A DNA stretch of 20,015 nucleotides, taken from contig DLGX01000072.1 in NCBI GenBank assembly GCA_002482925.1, positions 1-20,015 of the forward strand, given 5' to 3'. Of the stretch, positions 12,947 through 20,008 are shown in pieces. Position 1 is the first letter of the stretch. Each line of letters opens with the position of its first letter. Made by a program: the position numbers and the translations under genes. The notes under the pieces are model-generated. The model did not search any database, was not told where the DNA came from, and worked only from the letters and a program-made list of their open reading frames with translations. The DNA is from Candidatus Saccharibacteria bacterium UBA7683 (GTDB lineage: Bacteria > Patescibacteriota > Saccharimonadia > Saccharimonadales > UBA7683).

Positions 12947-14005
12947 ATGCACGAAACAAAAAAACGCGTTGTTGAACTCATTAATGCATTAGAAAAATCT
13001 TGGAAGTCTGCTGGTTTTACTGAGCGTCAACAAAAACTTGAGAAATTCACAATTGAGCTGGAAGACCCCGCTATTTGGAACGATAACCTAAGAGCACAGG
13101 AAGTTTCAAAGCAACATGCAAAATTAAAAACCGTGTTAGACCCGTGGAATTCTTTACACGCAAAATTACAAGAACTACTGGAGCTGACAGAATTAGAAGA
13201 CGAATCTTTAAAAGACGAAATTCATACACAACTTGCCAGCGCCCAAAAGCAACTTGCGTTACTTCAAGAAGACCTTAAATATAACGGTCCTTATGATGAT
13301 CATGATGTAATTTTACGACTTCATGCGGGTGCTGGCGGGGTTGATGCAATGGATTGGACTGCAATGCTTGAACGTATGTATCTGCGATGGGCAGAAAAAG
13401 CTGGTTACAAAACAGAAGTTATTGAAGAATCGACTGGCGATGAAGCGGGTATAAAATCTGCCGTTATCTCCGTAAGTGGCGTGAATGCATACGGAAAACT
13501 TCAAAGAGAACACGGAGTACACAGGTTGGTACGCCTTAGCCCGTTCAACGCAGATAATCTTCGCCAGACTAGCTTTGCCATGGTAGAAGTTCTGCCTCAA
13601 ATTGATGCGCCCGAAGAAGTTGAAGTAGATGAAAAAGACTTACGTGTAGATGTCTTTCGGGCTGGGGGTCACGGTGGGCAATCAGTTAACACAACAGATT
13701 CAGCAGTGCGTATTACGCATATTCCTACCAATATTGTAGTTTCTATTCAAAATGAACGCTCACAGCTACAAAATAAAGAAACTGCCATGAAGATTCTTCG
13801 TTCCAAACTCGCACAGCTACAACTTGAACAACATGCAGAAAAAATAGGCGAGCTTAAAGGCCCGAACCAAGAAGCTGCATGGGGCAACCAAATTAGAAAC
13901 TATGTGCTTCACCCATACACACTAGTAAAAGATACTAAAACAAAATTTGAAGTCAAAGACGTCGAAAAAGTTTTAAACGGTGAACTCGAACCATTTTTAA
14001 ACTAA
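12947..14005 (+). CDS. prfB: Peptide chain release factor 2
   Basis: A 352-residue class I release factor that reads UGA and UAA and triggers peptide release at the ribosome. The stop-recognition tripeptide is SPF (198-200), diagnostic of RF2 rather than RF1. The catalytic GGQ is at 243-245 (AGGHGGQSVNTTDSAVR). The helical N-terminal domain 1 spans about residues 1-100 and is followed by the acidic-to-hydrophobic domain 2 region. Unlike many bacterial prfB genes there is no in-frame TGA and no CTTTGA shift site near codon 25, so synthesis is not autoregulated by frameshifting. The reading frame stays open upstream to 12860, but those 29 codons overlap murL; ATG 12947 fits the family N-terminus and the promoter. 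Its presence shows that TGA is a stop here. Confidence 0.97.
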   Translation: MHETKKRVVELINALEKSWKSAGFTERQQKLEKFTIELEDPAIWNDNLRAQEVSKQHAKLKTVLDPWNSLHAKLQELLELTELEDESLKDEIHTQLASAQKQLALLQEDLKYNGPYDDHDVILRLHAGAGGVDAMDWTAMLERMYLRWAEKAGYKTEVIEESTGDEAGIKSAVISVSGVNAYGKLQREHGVHRLVRLSPFNADNLRQTSFAMVEVLPQIDAPEEVEVDEKDLRVDVFRAGGHGGQSVNTTDSAVRITHIPTNIVVSIQNERSQLQNKETAMKILRSKLAQLQLEQHAEKIGELKGPNQEAAWGNQIRNYVLHPYTLVKDTKTKFEVKDVEKVLNGELEPFLN

Positions 14006-14016
14006 GACTTACATGG

Positions 14017-14022
14017 TATAGT
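14017..14022 (+). promoter_or_regulatory. Extended -10 promoter before the 234-aa unknown gene
   Basis: TGG immediately before TATAGT (14014-14022) fits the TGn extended -10 pattern, which needs little -35 contact. The predicted transcript start is near 14029, inside the left arm of an inverted repeat. Confidence 0.45.
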
Positions 14023-14024
14023 AT

Positions 14025-14058
14025 TCTCAAGATTTAATTACTCATTAATGATTTGAGA
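14025..14058. repeat. Inverted repeat between prfB and the 234-aa unknown gene
   Basis: TCTCAA (14025-14030) and TTGAGA (14053-14058) are perfect inverted copies, with a smaller TAAT/ATTA pair inside. The repeat spans the predicted transcript start and ends three bases before the ATG, so it could be an operator or a start-codon-proximal hairpin. No T-run follows, so it is not an intrinsic terminator. Confidence 0.35.
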
Positions 14059-14061
14059 TTT

Positions 14062-14766
14062 ATGAGCGCTGAGATTCCACCACTAGAATACAGAGATCCT
14101 GTGTATATGACTGAAGGCCAACTTCTTGATGCACGCGCAGTTGTGTACGATGCATCGCTCTATGGGGAAGTGTCGGGAGGCAAACTATTTCCTGCAGCTG
14201 ACGGTTTCCAGGCAAACGGTGTAGTTAGAAGAGTGTGTGGGTATGCGGTCGAGTCGGATGATCTAATTTCCGATCACGAAAGACGTATAAGGCTGCAAAG
14301 ATTTGATTTTGGCACCGACATTGGTTTGGCGGTAGGAAATATTACCTTTCCTCGCGTTAACAGGTTGCTGCCCACGGTAGTTGCTGTTCGTAATCGAATT
14401 GACTCAATACCTTTAACTTCTAGGGCAGATCGCCACAAGGAGTCTTCTTCCGCCCAAGCTGCTTCCTTATTGGCGCAGATGGGTCAAAAAGGCATAGACG
14501 GCGTAATTGGAGCTAGTGTACTGCTTGAAGAATGCGCAGAGTTCACGGTCCCGCGTCTGAACGAACGGCTTTATTTTCAAACCGGCTTTGGCTTCGGACT
14601 TTTTTTATACTGGCAGGCAATGGCGCCGCAACTATTACAAGAAAAGTCTGCAAAACTTAAAGAAGCTGATGATGCTCGTGCAAGGGAAGATATTGCAAGG
14701 TTTAGGAAGCTTGCGCGAGACGACGATGCGTTTCGGCGTGCTATAGAAAATCTACATACCGACTAA
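14062..14766 (+). CDS. Unrecognised soluble protein, 234 aa
   Basis: I do not recognise this protein. It has no signal peptide and no convincing membrane helix, so it is probably cytoplasmic. The N-terminal half is mixed polar and hydrophobic (IPPLEYRDPVYMTEGQLLDA onward). The middle holds two aliphatic stretches (residues near 115-130, AVRNRIDSIPL, and near 150-165, GQKGIDGVIGASVLLEECAE). A Phe/Gly patch follows (YFQTGFGFGLFLYW, about 177-190). The last 45 residues are highly charged and rich in Ala, Glu, Arg and Asp, as in a long helix or coiled coil. There is no SD; an in-frame TTG nine bases upstream lies inside the inverted repeat, so ATG 14062 is preferred. It uses CGC/CGG/CGT arginine codons and GC-rich triplets somewhat more than its neighbours by eye. 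It occupies the slot held by cccB in B. subtilis but shows no haem-binding CxxCH. Confidence 0.75.
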   Translation: MSAEIPPLEYRDPVYMTEGQLLDARAVVYDASLYGEVSGGKLFPAADGFQANGVVRRVCGYAVESDDLISDHERRIRLQRFDFGTDIGLAVGNITFPRVNRLLPTVVAVRNRIDSIPLTSRADRHKESSSAQAASLLAQMGQKGIDGVIGASVLLEECAEFTVPRLNERLYFQTGFGFGLFLYWQAMAPQLLQEKSAKLKEADDARAREDIARFRKLARDDDAFRRAIENLHTD

Positions 14767-14775
14767 GTTGTTAGT

Positions 14776-14803
14776 TTGCTGATGAGCACATATTTGTTAC
14801 AAT
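14776..14803 (+). promoter_or_regulatory. Promoter of ftsE
   Basis: TTGCTG (14776-14781) and TACAAT (14798-14803) are 16 bases apart. The -10 ends seven bases before the GTG start codon and there is no SD, so ftsE mRNA is predicted to be leaderless. Confidence 0.5.
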
Positions 14804-14810
14804 CATAAGC

Positions 14811-15485
14811 GTGATATTACTTGATAGGGTAACTAAAAAATACGGCAAGAAAGGGCTGGCACTCGATAGAGTGTCGCTTCATATTGCACCCAAAGAATTT
14901 GTACTGATTGTAGGAACCTCAGGAGCGGGTAAGTCCACGCTTCTTAAATTACTTACCCGAGAAGAAAAACCCACCAACGGCAAAATTGTAGTCGGCGGGG
15001 TAGATTACGATCGTCTCAAAGACAAAGAAGTTCCACTGCTGCGCCGTAAAATCGGTACAATCTTTCAAGACTTCAAACTACTTCCAAACCGAACCGTATT
15101 CGAAAACATTGCGTTTGCCTTAGAAATTGTTGGCATGACCAACAAAGAAATTAATTATACTGTGCCACGAGTCATAGACTTGGTAGGTTTAAACGGAAAA
15201 GAAAAGAACTTTCCGCGTGAGCTTTCTGGCGGCGAACAGCAACGTGTGGCTATTGCTCGCGCCGTGGTCCGCCAACCAAAAATTTTAATTGCAGATGAAC
15301 CAACTGGAAACCTCGACCCTAAACATGCATGGGATGTTGTGTCAGTGCTTGAAAAAATCAATCAGCACGGTACAACAGTTTTAATGACTACCCATAATCA
15401 AGATATCGTGAATAAGTTAAAACGACGAGTTATAACTATTGATCATGGTCGGGTTGCTGCTGATACTGCCGGAGGAAATCGATAA
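14811..15485 (+). CDS. ftsE: Cell-division ATP-binding protein FtsE
   Basis: A 224-residue ABC ATPase, standard FtsE length, which with FtsX couples ATP hydrolysis at the division site to activation of peptidoglycan hydrolases. It is complete: Walker A GTSGAGKST (35-43), Q-loop Q86 (IFQDFKLLP, a typical FtsE sequence), signature LSGGEQQR (138-145), Walker B ILIADEPT (D162, E163), D-loop GNLDP and H-loop TTHNQD. The start is GTG at 14811, seven bases after a -10 box and without an SD. The stop TAA shares its last base with the ATG of ftsX, so the two are translationally coupled. Codons for the ADEPTGNLD segment are identical over 28 bases to those of the ABC ATPase at the start of the window. 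Confidence 0.94.
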   Translation: MILLDRVTKKYGKKGLALDRVSLHIAPKEFVLIVGTSGAGKSTLLKLLTREEKPTNGKIVVGGVDYDRLKDKEVPLLRRKIGTIFQDFKLLPNRTVFENIAFALEIVGMTNKEINYTVPRVIDLVGLNGKEKNFPRELSGGEQQRVAIARAVVRQPKILIADEPTGNLDPKHAWDVVSVLEKINQHGTTVLMTTHNQDIVNKLKRRVITIDHGRVAADTAGGNR

Positions 15486-16441
15486 TGAAGGGGAGTAGTT
15501 TTAAGCGTAAGCTTATCAATGCCAAAAGAGTGTTTGTAACTGGCGCGCACAGTTTTTTTCGCAACACTTGGCTTTCGGTTGCTGCAACAATAGTAATGAC
15601 CATAACACTTGCGTGTATATTAGTTACGTTTTTCGCAAGCTACACTCTTAATAACACTGTAAAATCATTTACTGAAAAAATTGACGTATCTATTTTCTTT
15701 AAAACTGATGCAACCAAAGAGCAAATTGACGAGGTTTCGACGAAGCTTCGAAACGATCAGGATCTTCAAGTTAAAGAAATTACTTATATTTCTAAAGAAG
15801 ATGCACGTGCAAGCTTTGAGGAGCAAAATAAAGACGACATAAAAACCTTGCAGGCTATTGCTCAAGCAAAGGATGCTTTTCCTGCAAGCATACGCGTAAA
15901 AACTCTCGACACTGCAAAGCTACAAGAAGTAGTTAAGATTACTCGTCAAGAAAAATATAAAGAAATTGTTGACAAAGACTCATACAAAGATGATGCAAAA
16001 CGTACAGCTGTTGATAGATTGGGTAATGTTGCGAAGTTTATGCGTAACGGCGGCTTAGTTTTTAGTGTACTATTCGGAGCGATTTCTATATTGGTAATAC
16101 TAAACACTATTCGCATGACAATATTTAATCGCAAAGATGAAATTGAAATTATGCAACTAATAGGTGCGAGCAAATGGTATATACGGGGTCCGTTTATTGT
16201 TGAAGCTGCAATTTACGGAGCAATCGCCGGTATAATAGCGTCGTTCTTGTTCTTTGTGGGTGCATTAACACAGGTTGTAAAGCTCCAGAGTTACGTAGAA
16301 GAAATTAATCTTGCTGTCACTAGATTTAATAGTTCAAGCTGGATTATCATTCCAGCAACCATAGCAATAGGAATGATTATCGGTGCATTTTCTTCATATC
16401 TCGCTATTCGCAAGCATCTTAAAATAAAAACAATTAAGTAG
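15485..16441 (+). CDS. ftsX: Cell-division permease-like protein FtsX
   Basis: A 318-residue membrane protein with FtsX topology: a short basic cytoplasmic N-terminus, helix 1 (about 29-53), an extracytoplasmic domain (about 54-190) and three C-terminal helices (about 193-217, 241-268 and 288-312). The family marker between helices 2 and 3 is present (MTIFNRKDEIEIMQLIGASKWYIRGPF). FtsX does not transport; it passes the ATPase stroke of FtsE through its outer loop to a coiled-coil hydrolase. The gene immediately downstream encodes just such a secreted protein. GGAGGA (15471-15476), inside the end of ftsE, lies eight bases before the ATG, so initiation uses an SD here although ftsE itself does not. 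Confidence 0.95.
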   Translation: MKGSSFKRKLINAKRVFVTGAHSFFRNTWLSVAATIVMTITLACILVTFFASYTLNNTVKSFTEKIDVSIFFKTDATKEQIDEVSTKLRNDQDLQVKEITYISKEDARASFEEQNKDDIKTLQAIAQAKDAFPASIRVKTLDTAKLQEVVKITRQEKYKEIVDKDSYKDDAKRTAVDRLGNVAKFMRNGGLVFSVLFGAISILVILNTIRMTIFNRKDEIEIMQLIGASKWYIRGPFIVEAAIYGAIAGIIASFLFFVGALTQVVKLQSYVEEINLAVTRFNSSSWIIIPATIAIGMIIGAFSSYLAIRKHLKIKTIK

Positions 16442-16494
16442 TATTAATGAAATGGTGGTGTACGTTGTTTTTTAGACTTAAAAATTTGACTCGT

Positions 16495-16500
16495 TATACT
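16495..16500 (+). promoter_or_regulatory. -10 box before the CHAP hydrolase gene
   Basis: TATACT lies 24 bases before the ATG at 16525, with an SD-like GAAGG (16515-16519) between. TTTAGACTT about 17-18 bases upstream is at best a weak -35. The hydrolase may therefore have its own promoter in addition to ftsEX read-through. Confidence 0.4.
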
Positions 16501-16524
16501 GCTTATGCTAATCTGAAGGCAACT

Positions 16525-17673
16525 ATGGTCCACCACACACACCACAGTACTAAGCCAACCGTTAAACTTTCGCCACTCTTGGCGGCAAGTGCAGTTGTTA
16601 TTTCAGCCCTCCTTGCGCCGGCTGCAGTGTACGCAGATCAGTTCGACGACATGATTAATCAGAAGAAGCAAGAACAGTCTGTTGCCCAGGGCCAGGCTAG
16701 TAATCTTGGTGCTCAAGCAAACGATGTGCAGTCTCAAATTAATGCCCTGCAGAATCAAATTGCATCAATTCAGGCTCAAATAGACACTAATACTGCAAGG
16801 CAGACAGAACTCACTGGGCAAATTGAAGCAGCTGCAAAAAAACTAGACGAGCAAAAAGATCTTCTTTCGGCTAACATTCGTTCTATGTATATAGAAGGGG
16901 ATATTACTCCACTTGAAATGATTGCTTCTAGTAAGAATCTTGGCGATTTTGTTGATAAACAAGAATATCGAGATCGTATAAAAGACAATATTAGTTCAAC
17001 AATGGACGAAATTGAACGCCTAAAGAAGCAACTTGATGACCAGAAAAAAGAAGTTACACAAATTCTTGAAGAACAAAAAGCGCTTCGAGGCAATTTAGAC
17101 CAAAAGAACGCAGAAGCTGGCGCCAAACTAGGGGCTATTAATCAAGACAAGGCTCAGTTTGATAGCCAGGTTCAAGCTTTGAGTAAAGAAATTGCGAGTC
17201 TACGCGCTCAACAAAAAGCTGCTAACGCACGATTTATAGGAAGTGCCGGAGCAGGCGTAAACTGTGGTGGTGGATACCCTGGACATGCTGCCGGTGGTAT
17301 TAAAGGCCGATGGGGTTGTAACTACGGGTTAGACGACGGTTCAGATAACTGGGGTATGTATAACCGCGAATGTGTAAGCTACACAGCATTTAAAGTGTCT
17401 CAATCTGGTCGCAATATGCCATTCTGGGGTGGCCGAGGGAACGCAAAGAATTGGCCAGGCAATGCACGAGGAGCGGGAATTCCAGTTGATGGAAATCCAA
17501 GAGAAGGCGACGTTGCTATCTCAACTGCAGGCTACTACGGACATGCTATGTATGTAGAGGCAGTTTTAGGCGGCGGTAAAATTCTTATTAGTCAATACAA
17601 CGCCGCATGGGATGGTCGCTATTCAGAAGCGGTTATTAGCTCTGCAGGACTTAGTTTCATACACTTCCCTTAA
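16525..17673 (+). CDS. Secreted coiled-coil/CHAP peptidoglycan hydrolase (PcsB-like)
   Basis: A 382-residue exported protein. A signal peptide (basic start, hydrophobic 15-33, cleavage probably after VYA at residue 37) is followed by a long coiled coil (about 40-230, rich in Gln, Ala, Glu and Lys). A Gly-rich hinge leads to a CHAP amidase/endopeptidase domain (about 255-382). Catalytic residues visible are Cys283 (NRECVSYTAF) and His340 (YYGHAMYVEAV), with Asn359 (QYN) as the probable third member. This is the architecture of PcsB/CwlO-type hydrolases, which are held inactive by their coiled coil until FtsEX acts. Its position right after ftsX supports that partnership. An upstream ATG at 16447 would add 26 residues, but those overlap the promoter and SD (GAAGG, five bases before ATG 16525) and would spoil the signal peptide. 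Confidence 0.88.
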   Translation: MVHHTHHSTKPTVKLSPLLAASAVVISALLAPAAVYADQFDDMINQKKQEQSVAQGQASNLGAQANDVQSQINALQNQIASIQAQIDTNTARQTELTGQIEAAAKKLDEQKDLLSANIRSMYIEGDITPLEMIASSKNLGDFVDKQEYRDRIKDNISSTMDEIERLKKQLDDQKKEVTQILEEQKALRGNLDQKNAEAGAKLGAINQDKAQFDSQVQALSKEIASLRAQQKAANARFIGSAGAGVNCGGGYPGHAAGGIKGRWGCNYGLDDGSDNWGMYNRECVSYTAFKVSQSGRNMPFWGGRGNAKNWPGNARGAGIPVDGNPREGDVAISTAGYYGHAMYVEAVLGGGKILISQYNAAWDGRYSEAVISSAGLSFIHFP

Positions 17674-17679
17674 GTGGTA

Positions 17680-17755
17680 GATATCAGCAAATAGCAAATA
17701 GATAACAGAGTTGGTAAAAGAACTTACTGTTATCTATTTGCTGAAATCTGCTATC
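17680..17755. repeat. Palindromic repeat element, copy 2 (also a likely bidirectional terminator)
   Basis: Arms 17680-17708 and 17727-17755 are 29 bases each and pair over a perfect 16-base inner block plus an outer seven of eight, with a five-base mismatch between. The loop can pair further (AGTT/AACT). Left AGCAAATAGCAAATAG (17686-17701) and right CTATTTGCTGAAATCT (17734-17749) each match the element at 4311-4400 in 15 of 16 bases, and AACAGAG follows the left arm in both. It sits between two convergent genes and includes the stop codon of the FemAB-like gene. It would form a strong hairpin in either transcript. Confidence 0.7.
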
Positions 17756-18779
17756 TTTTCAGTTTGCGCTTGATCTTTATGGCAACTGAGAGTGCTCGGT
17801 ACTTTAGCGGCTGAATTGGAAGATCGTACGTAAGTGGCACGGGTATAATATTTTTGGAAAACTTTATTTTAAACTGAGTAACGTTCTTTAGGGCAGGAAA
17901 GTGTTTTCCTGCAATACCCATGAAATCATATGTTTTGTTGCCCCGTTCTTTCATAATCTTCATAATTTCCCAGTGAAGTGCGTATGCTGCGAATGTTTCG
18001 CGTGCTTTGGCACTACTCCCGCCGTAGTAATACATAGCAACAGTGTTGTATTCGGTTACAATTGCCCAAGCTTCAACTGCCCCTTCGTATAGCGCCACGT
18101 ACAGGTGTGATGCCTCAGGAAGATTCTGTAGCATTGTAGTATAAATTGAAAGCGGGTGGATACCAAAGCCATCACGAGTTCCGGTTTCTTTTAAAATAGG
18201 GTAGCATTGCTCAGAAAAGTATTCGATTCTCTCATCAGTGATTTCTTTTACTTCAACATCACACTTTACGGCCTTTCGTACACCCTGGCGACCGCTTTGG
18301 CTCATGCCAGCAAAAAGCTCGTCTTCAGTTTTTTCTAATTCTGCCACTACTGTTTCGTCGTACATGGTATGTTCAAATGGCAGTATAAGTGGTGCTGCTT
18401 TGCCCGGCATTGAAACGCGTATAAAAATTGGATTCGCATTTTCAAGCGTTTGAAATTGTGCTTTTAATGTTGCGCACATTTTTTTAATAATTTCAGTGTT
18501 CGGTACAGTAGCAAACACTGGCCCATGCTTAATCCAGATCCAGTCTCGACCACGTTCGTGGTATAAAATGGCCGTTGCAAGTGCGACTAGCTTTTTGTTT
18601 TCTTCATATTTAAAACTACCAAGATTTTGGCGGCCAGCTACGTTATCGTTGAACTGACCCCATAAAGGGCTTTGTTCTAACGGCACCAATACCGGCAGTA
18701 GTGCAGTTTGATATTTCAAAAACTCTGGCTGTGTAAGCTCTCTAAACGTAAAAATCTCAGGTTTTAGCATTAGTTCCAT
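17751..18779 (-). CDS. FemAB/FmhB-like peptidyltransferase (peptidoglycan bridge formation)
   Basis: A 342-residue protein of the FemABX family. These enzymes use aminoacyl-tRNA to attach amino acids to the stem-peptide lysine of lipid-linked peptidoglycan precursors at the cytoplasmic face of the membrane. The two tandem GNAT-like folds are suggested by SPLWGQF near residue 38, the RQGVRKAVK segment near 168, LYVALYEGAVEAWAIV, the AMYYYGGSS strand, and TYDFMGIAGKHFPALKNVTQFKIKF near the C-terminus, all typical of the family. No inserted coiled-coil arm is evident. The frame stays open to 18875, but ATG 18779 gives the family-like start and avoids overlap with the divergent gene. It lies 17 bases from the start of the S41 peptidase gene. 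Assignment to the family is good; the amino acid added is unknown. Confidence 0.87.
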   Translation of the reverse strand: MELMLKPEIFTFRELTQPEFLKYQTALLPVLVPLEQSPLWGQFNDNVAGRQNLGSFKYEENKKLVALATAILYHERGRDWIWIKHGPVFATVPNTEIIKKMCATLKAQFQTLENANPIFIRVSMPGKAAPLILPFEHTMYDETVVAELEKTEDELFAGMSQSGRQGVRKAVKCDVEVKEITDERIEYFSEQCYPILKETGTRDGFGIHPLSIYTTMLQNLPEASHLYVALYEGAVEAWAIVTEYNTVAMYYYGGSSAKARETFAAYALHWEIMKIMKERGNKTYDFMGIAGKHFPALKNVTQFKIKFSKNIIPVPLTYDLPIQPLKYRALSVAIKIKRKLKR

Positions 18780-18781
18780 GG

Positions 18782-18787
18782 TACAAT
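18782..18787 (+). promoter_or_regulatory. -10 box of the S41 peptidase gene
   Basis: TACAAT ends nine bases before the ATG at 18797, so the mRNA would have at most a few leader bases. It lies in the 17-base gap between two divergent start codons; its -35 region would be inside the first codons of the FemAB-like gene. Confidence 0.45.
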
Positions 18788-18792
18788 TTTTA
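18787..18792 (-). promoter_or_regulatory. Candidate -10 box of the FemAB-like gene
   Basis: On the minus strand this reads TAAAAA (4/6 to consensus) and ends seven bases before the ATG at 18779. The match is weak and is supported mainly by the repeated spacing rule. It overlaps the opposing S41 promoter by one base. Confidence 0.25.
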
Positions 18793-18796
18793 GAGC

Positions 18797-20008
18797 ATGA
18801 AAGAAAGAGAAAGCGCAGTAACGGAACGAACAAAAAACCAAAAGAAGGTTTCTTTTGGTGTATTAGCTCTGGCAATTTTGCTAGCGTTTGTAGCCGGTAA
18901 CAGGTTCCAGACAGTTGGCGACTACTTCTTCGCTCCGTATACCAATAAAGGGAATCAAACGTTAAGCCAGAATATTGATTTTGCTTCAGTCGAAAAAGTC
19001 TACGACCTGCTTAAGCAAAAGTACGACGGTAAGCTTGATATGCAAAAACTGCAGGACGGCCTTAACAAAGGCTTGGTAGATGCGGCAGGTGACCCTTACA
19101 CCGTATATATGAGTGAAAAGGAAGCAACTGAATTTCAAGATGACCTTAACGGTACGTTTAGCGGTATAGGCGCAGAACTCGGGAAGCGAAATGACAACCT
19201 AGTAGTAATTTCGCCAATTACAGACTCTCCAGCACAAAAAGCGGGACTTCGCAGTGGCGATGTAATCGTGAAGATTAACGGCGAAGAGACCACGAATTTA
19301 AGTGTAGATACGGCAGTGAATAAAATTCGTGGTGAAGCTGGAACAGATGTAAAACTCGGTCTTATTAGAGGTGATACGCCCTTAGAACTGACAATCACAC
19401 GCGCACAAATTACCGTACCTAGCGTAAAAAGCGAAATTCTTGAAGGCAACATCGGATACCTTCAGATTACGCGATTTAGCGATGATACCGCTTCGCTTGC
19501 TAACACTGCGGCGCAGGAATTCAAATCAAAAAACGTAAAAGGTATTGTGCTTGATGTTCGTAATGATGGGGGAGGCCTCCTTGATGCAGCGGTTAAGGTT
19601 GCTGGGCTATGGCTCGACAACAAGGTTGTTGTAGCTGAAAAACAGGACGGGAGAACAACCTCAGAGCTTCGCACAGGCAATAACCCACCGCTTGCTGGTA
19701 TTCCAACCACAATGCTTATTAACGAAGGTAGCGCGAGTGCAAGTGAAATTCTTGCAGGCGCACTGCACGATCACGGAGTTGCAAAGTTAATCGGTAAAAA
19801 ATCATTCGGTAAAGGTAGTGTGCAAGAACTCATTGACTTGCCAAATGGCGGAAAATTAAAAGTAACGGTAGCTCGTTGGTATACTCCTAAGGGTAAAAAC
19901 ATCGACAAAGAAGGCATTAAGCCAGACATTGAAGTTGAGCTATCAACAGATGATGCCAACAACAATCGCGATCCTCAAAAAGATCGCGCACGAAAAGAAC
20001 TGAACTAA
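18797..20008 (+). CDS. S41-family C-terminal processing peptidase (CtpA/CtpB-like)
   Basis: A 403-residue membrane-anchored serine protease acting outside the cytoplasmic membrane. A basic N-terminus is followed by one helix (about 18-36). A short helical cap (SVEKVYDLLKQKY) comes next, then a PDZ domain (about 103-190; LRSGDVIVKINGEE) and the S41 catalytic domain (about 205-385). The Ser/Lys dyad is read as Ser314 (EGSASASEI) and Lys339 (KSFGKGSVQEL); their 25-residue spacing matches E. coli Tsp. Such enzymes trim or degrade envelope proteins from a nonpolar C-terminus, and some act on wall hydrolases. It is divergent from the FemAB-like gene and close to ftsEX and the CHAP hydrolase, recalling the ftsE-ftsX-ctpB order of B. 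subtilis. No SD is present. It ends seven bases before the window edge. Confidence 0.95.
   Translation: MKERESAVTERTKNQKKVSFGVLALAILLAFVAGNRFQTVGDYFFAPYTNKGNQTLSQNIDFASVEKVYDLLKQKYDGKLDMQKLQDGLNKGLVDAAGDPYTVYMSEKEATEFQDDLNGTFSGIGAELGKRNDNLVVISPITDSPAQKAGLRSGDVIVKINGEETTNLSVDTAVNKIRGEAGTDVKLGLIRGDTPLELTITRAQITVPSVKSEILEGNIGYLQITRFSDDTASLANTAAQEFKSKNVKGIVLDVRNDGGGLLDAAVKVAGLWLDNKVVVAEKQDGRTTSELRTGNNPPLAGIPTTMLINEGSASASEILAGALHDHGVAKLIGKKSFGKGSVQELIDLPNGGKLKVTVARWYTPKGKNIDKEGIKPDIEVELSTDDANNNRDPQKDRARKELN

Noticed and set aside
16447..16524. Upstream ATG of the CHAP hydrolase gene
   Set aside because: The added residues cover the -10 box and SD and would place a long polar segment before the signal peptide.
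18780..18875. N-terminal 32-residue extension of the FemAB-like protein
   Set aside because: It would overlap the divergent S41 gene by about 80 bases, and the extra residues are the antisense of that gene's signal-anchor region.
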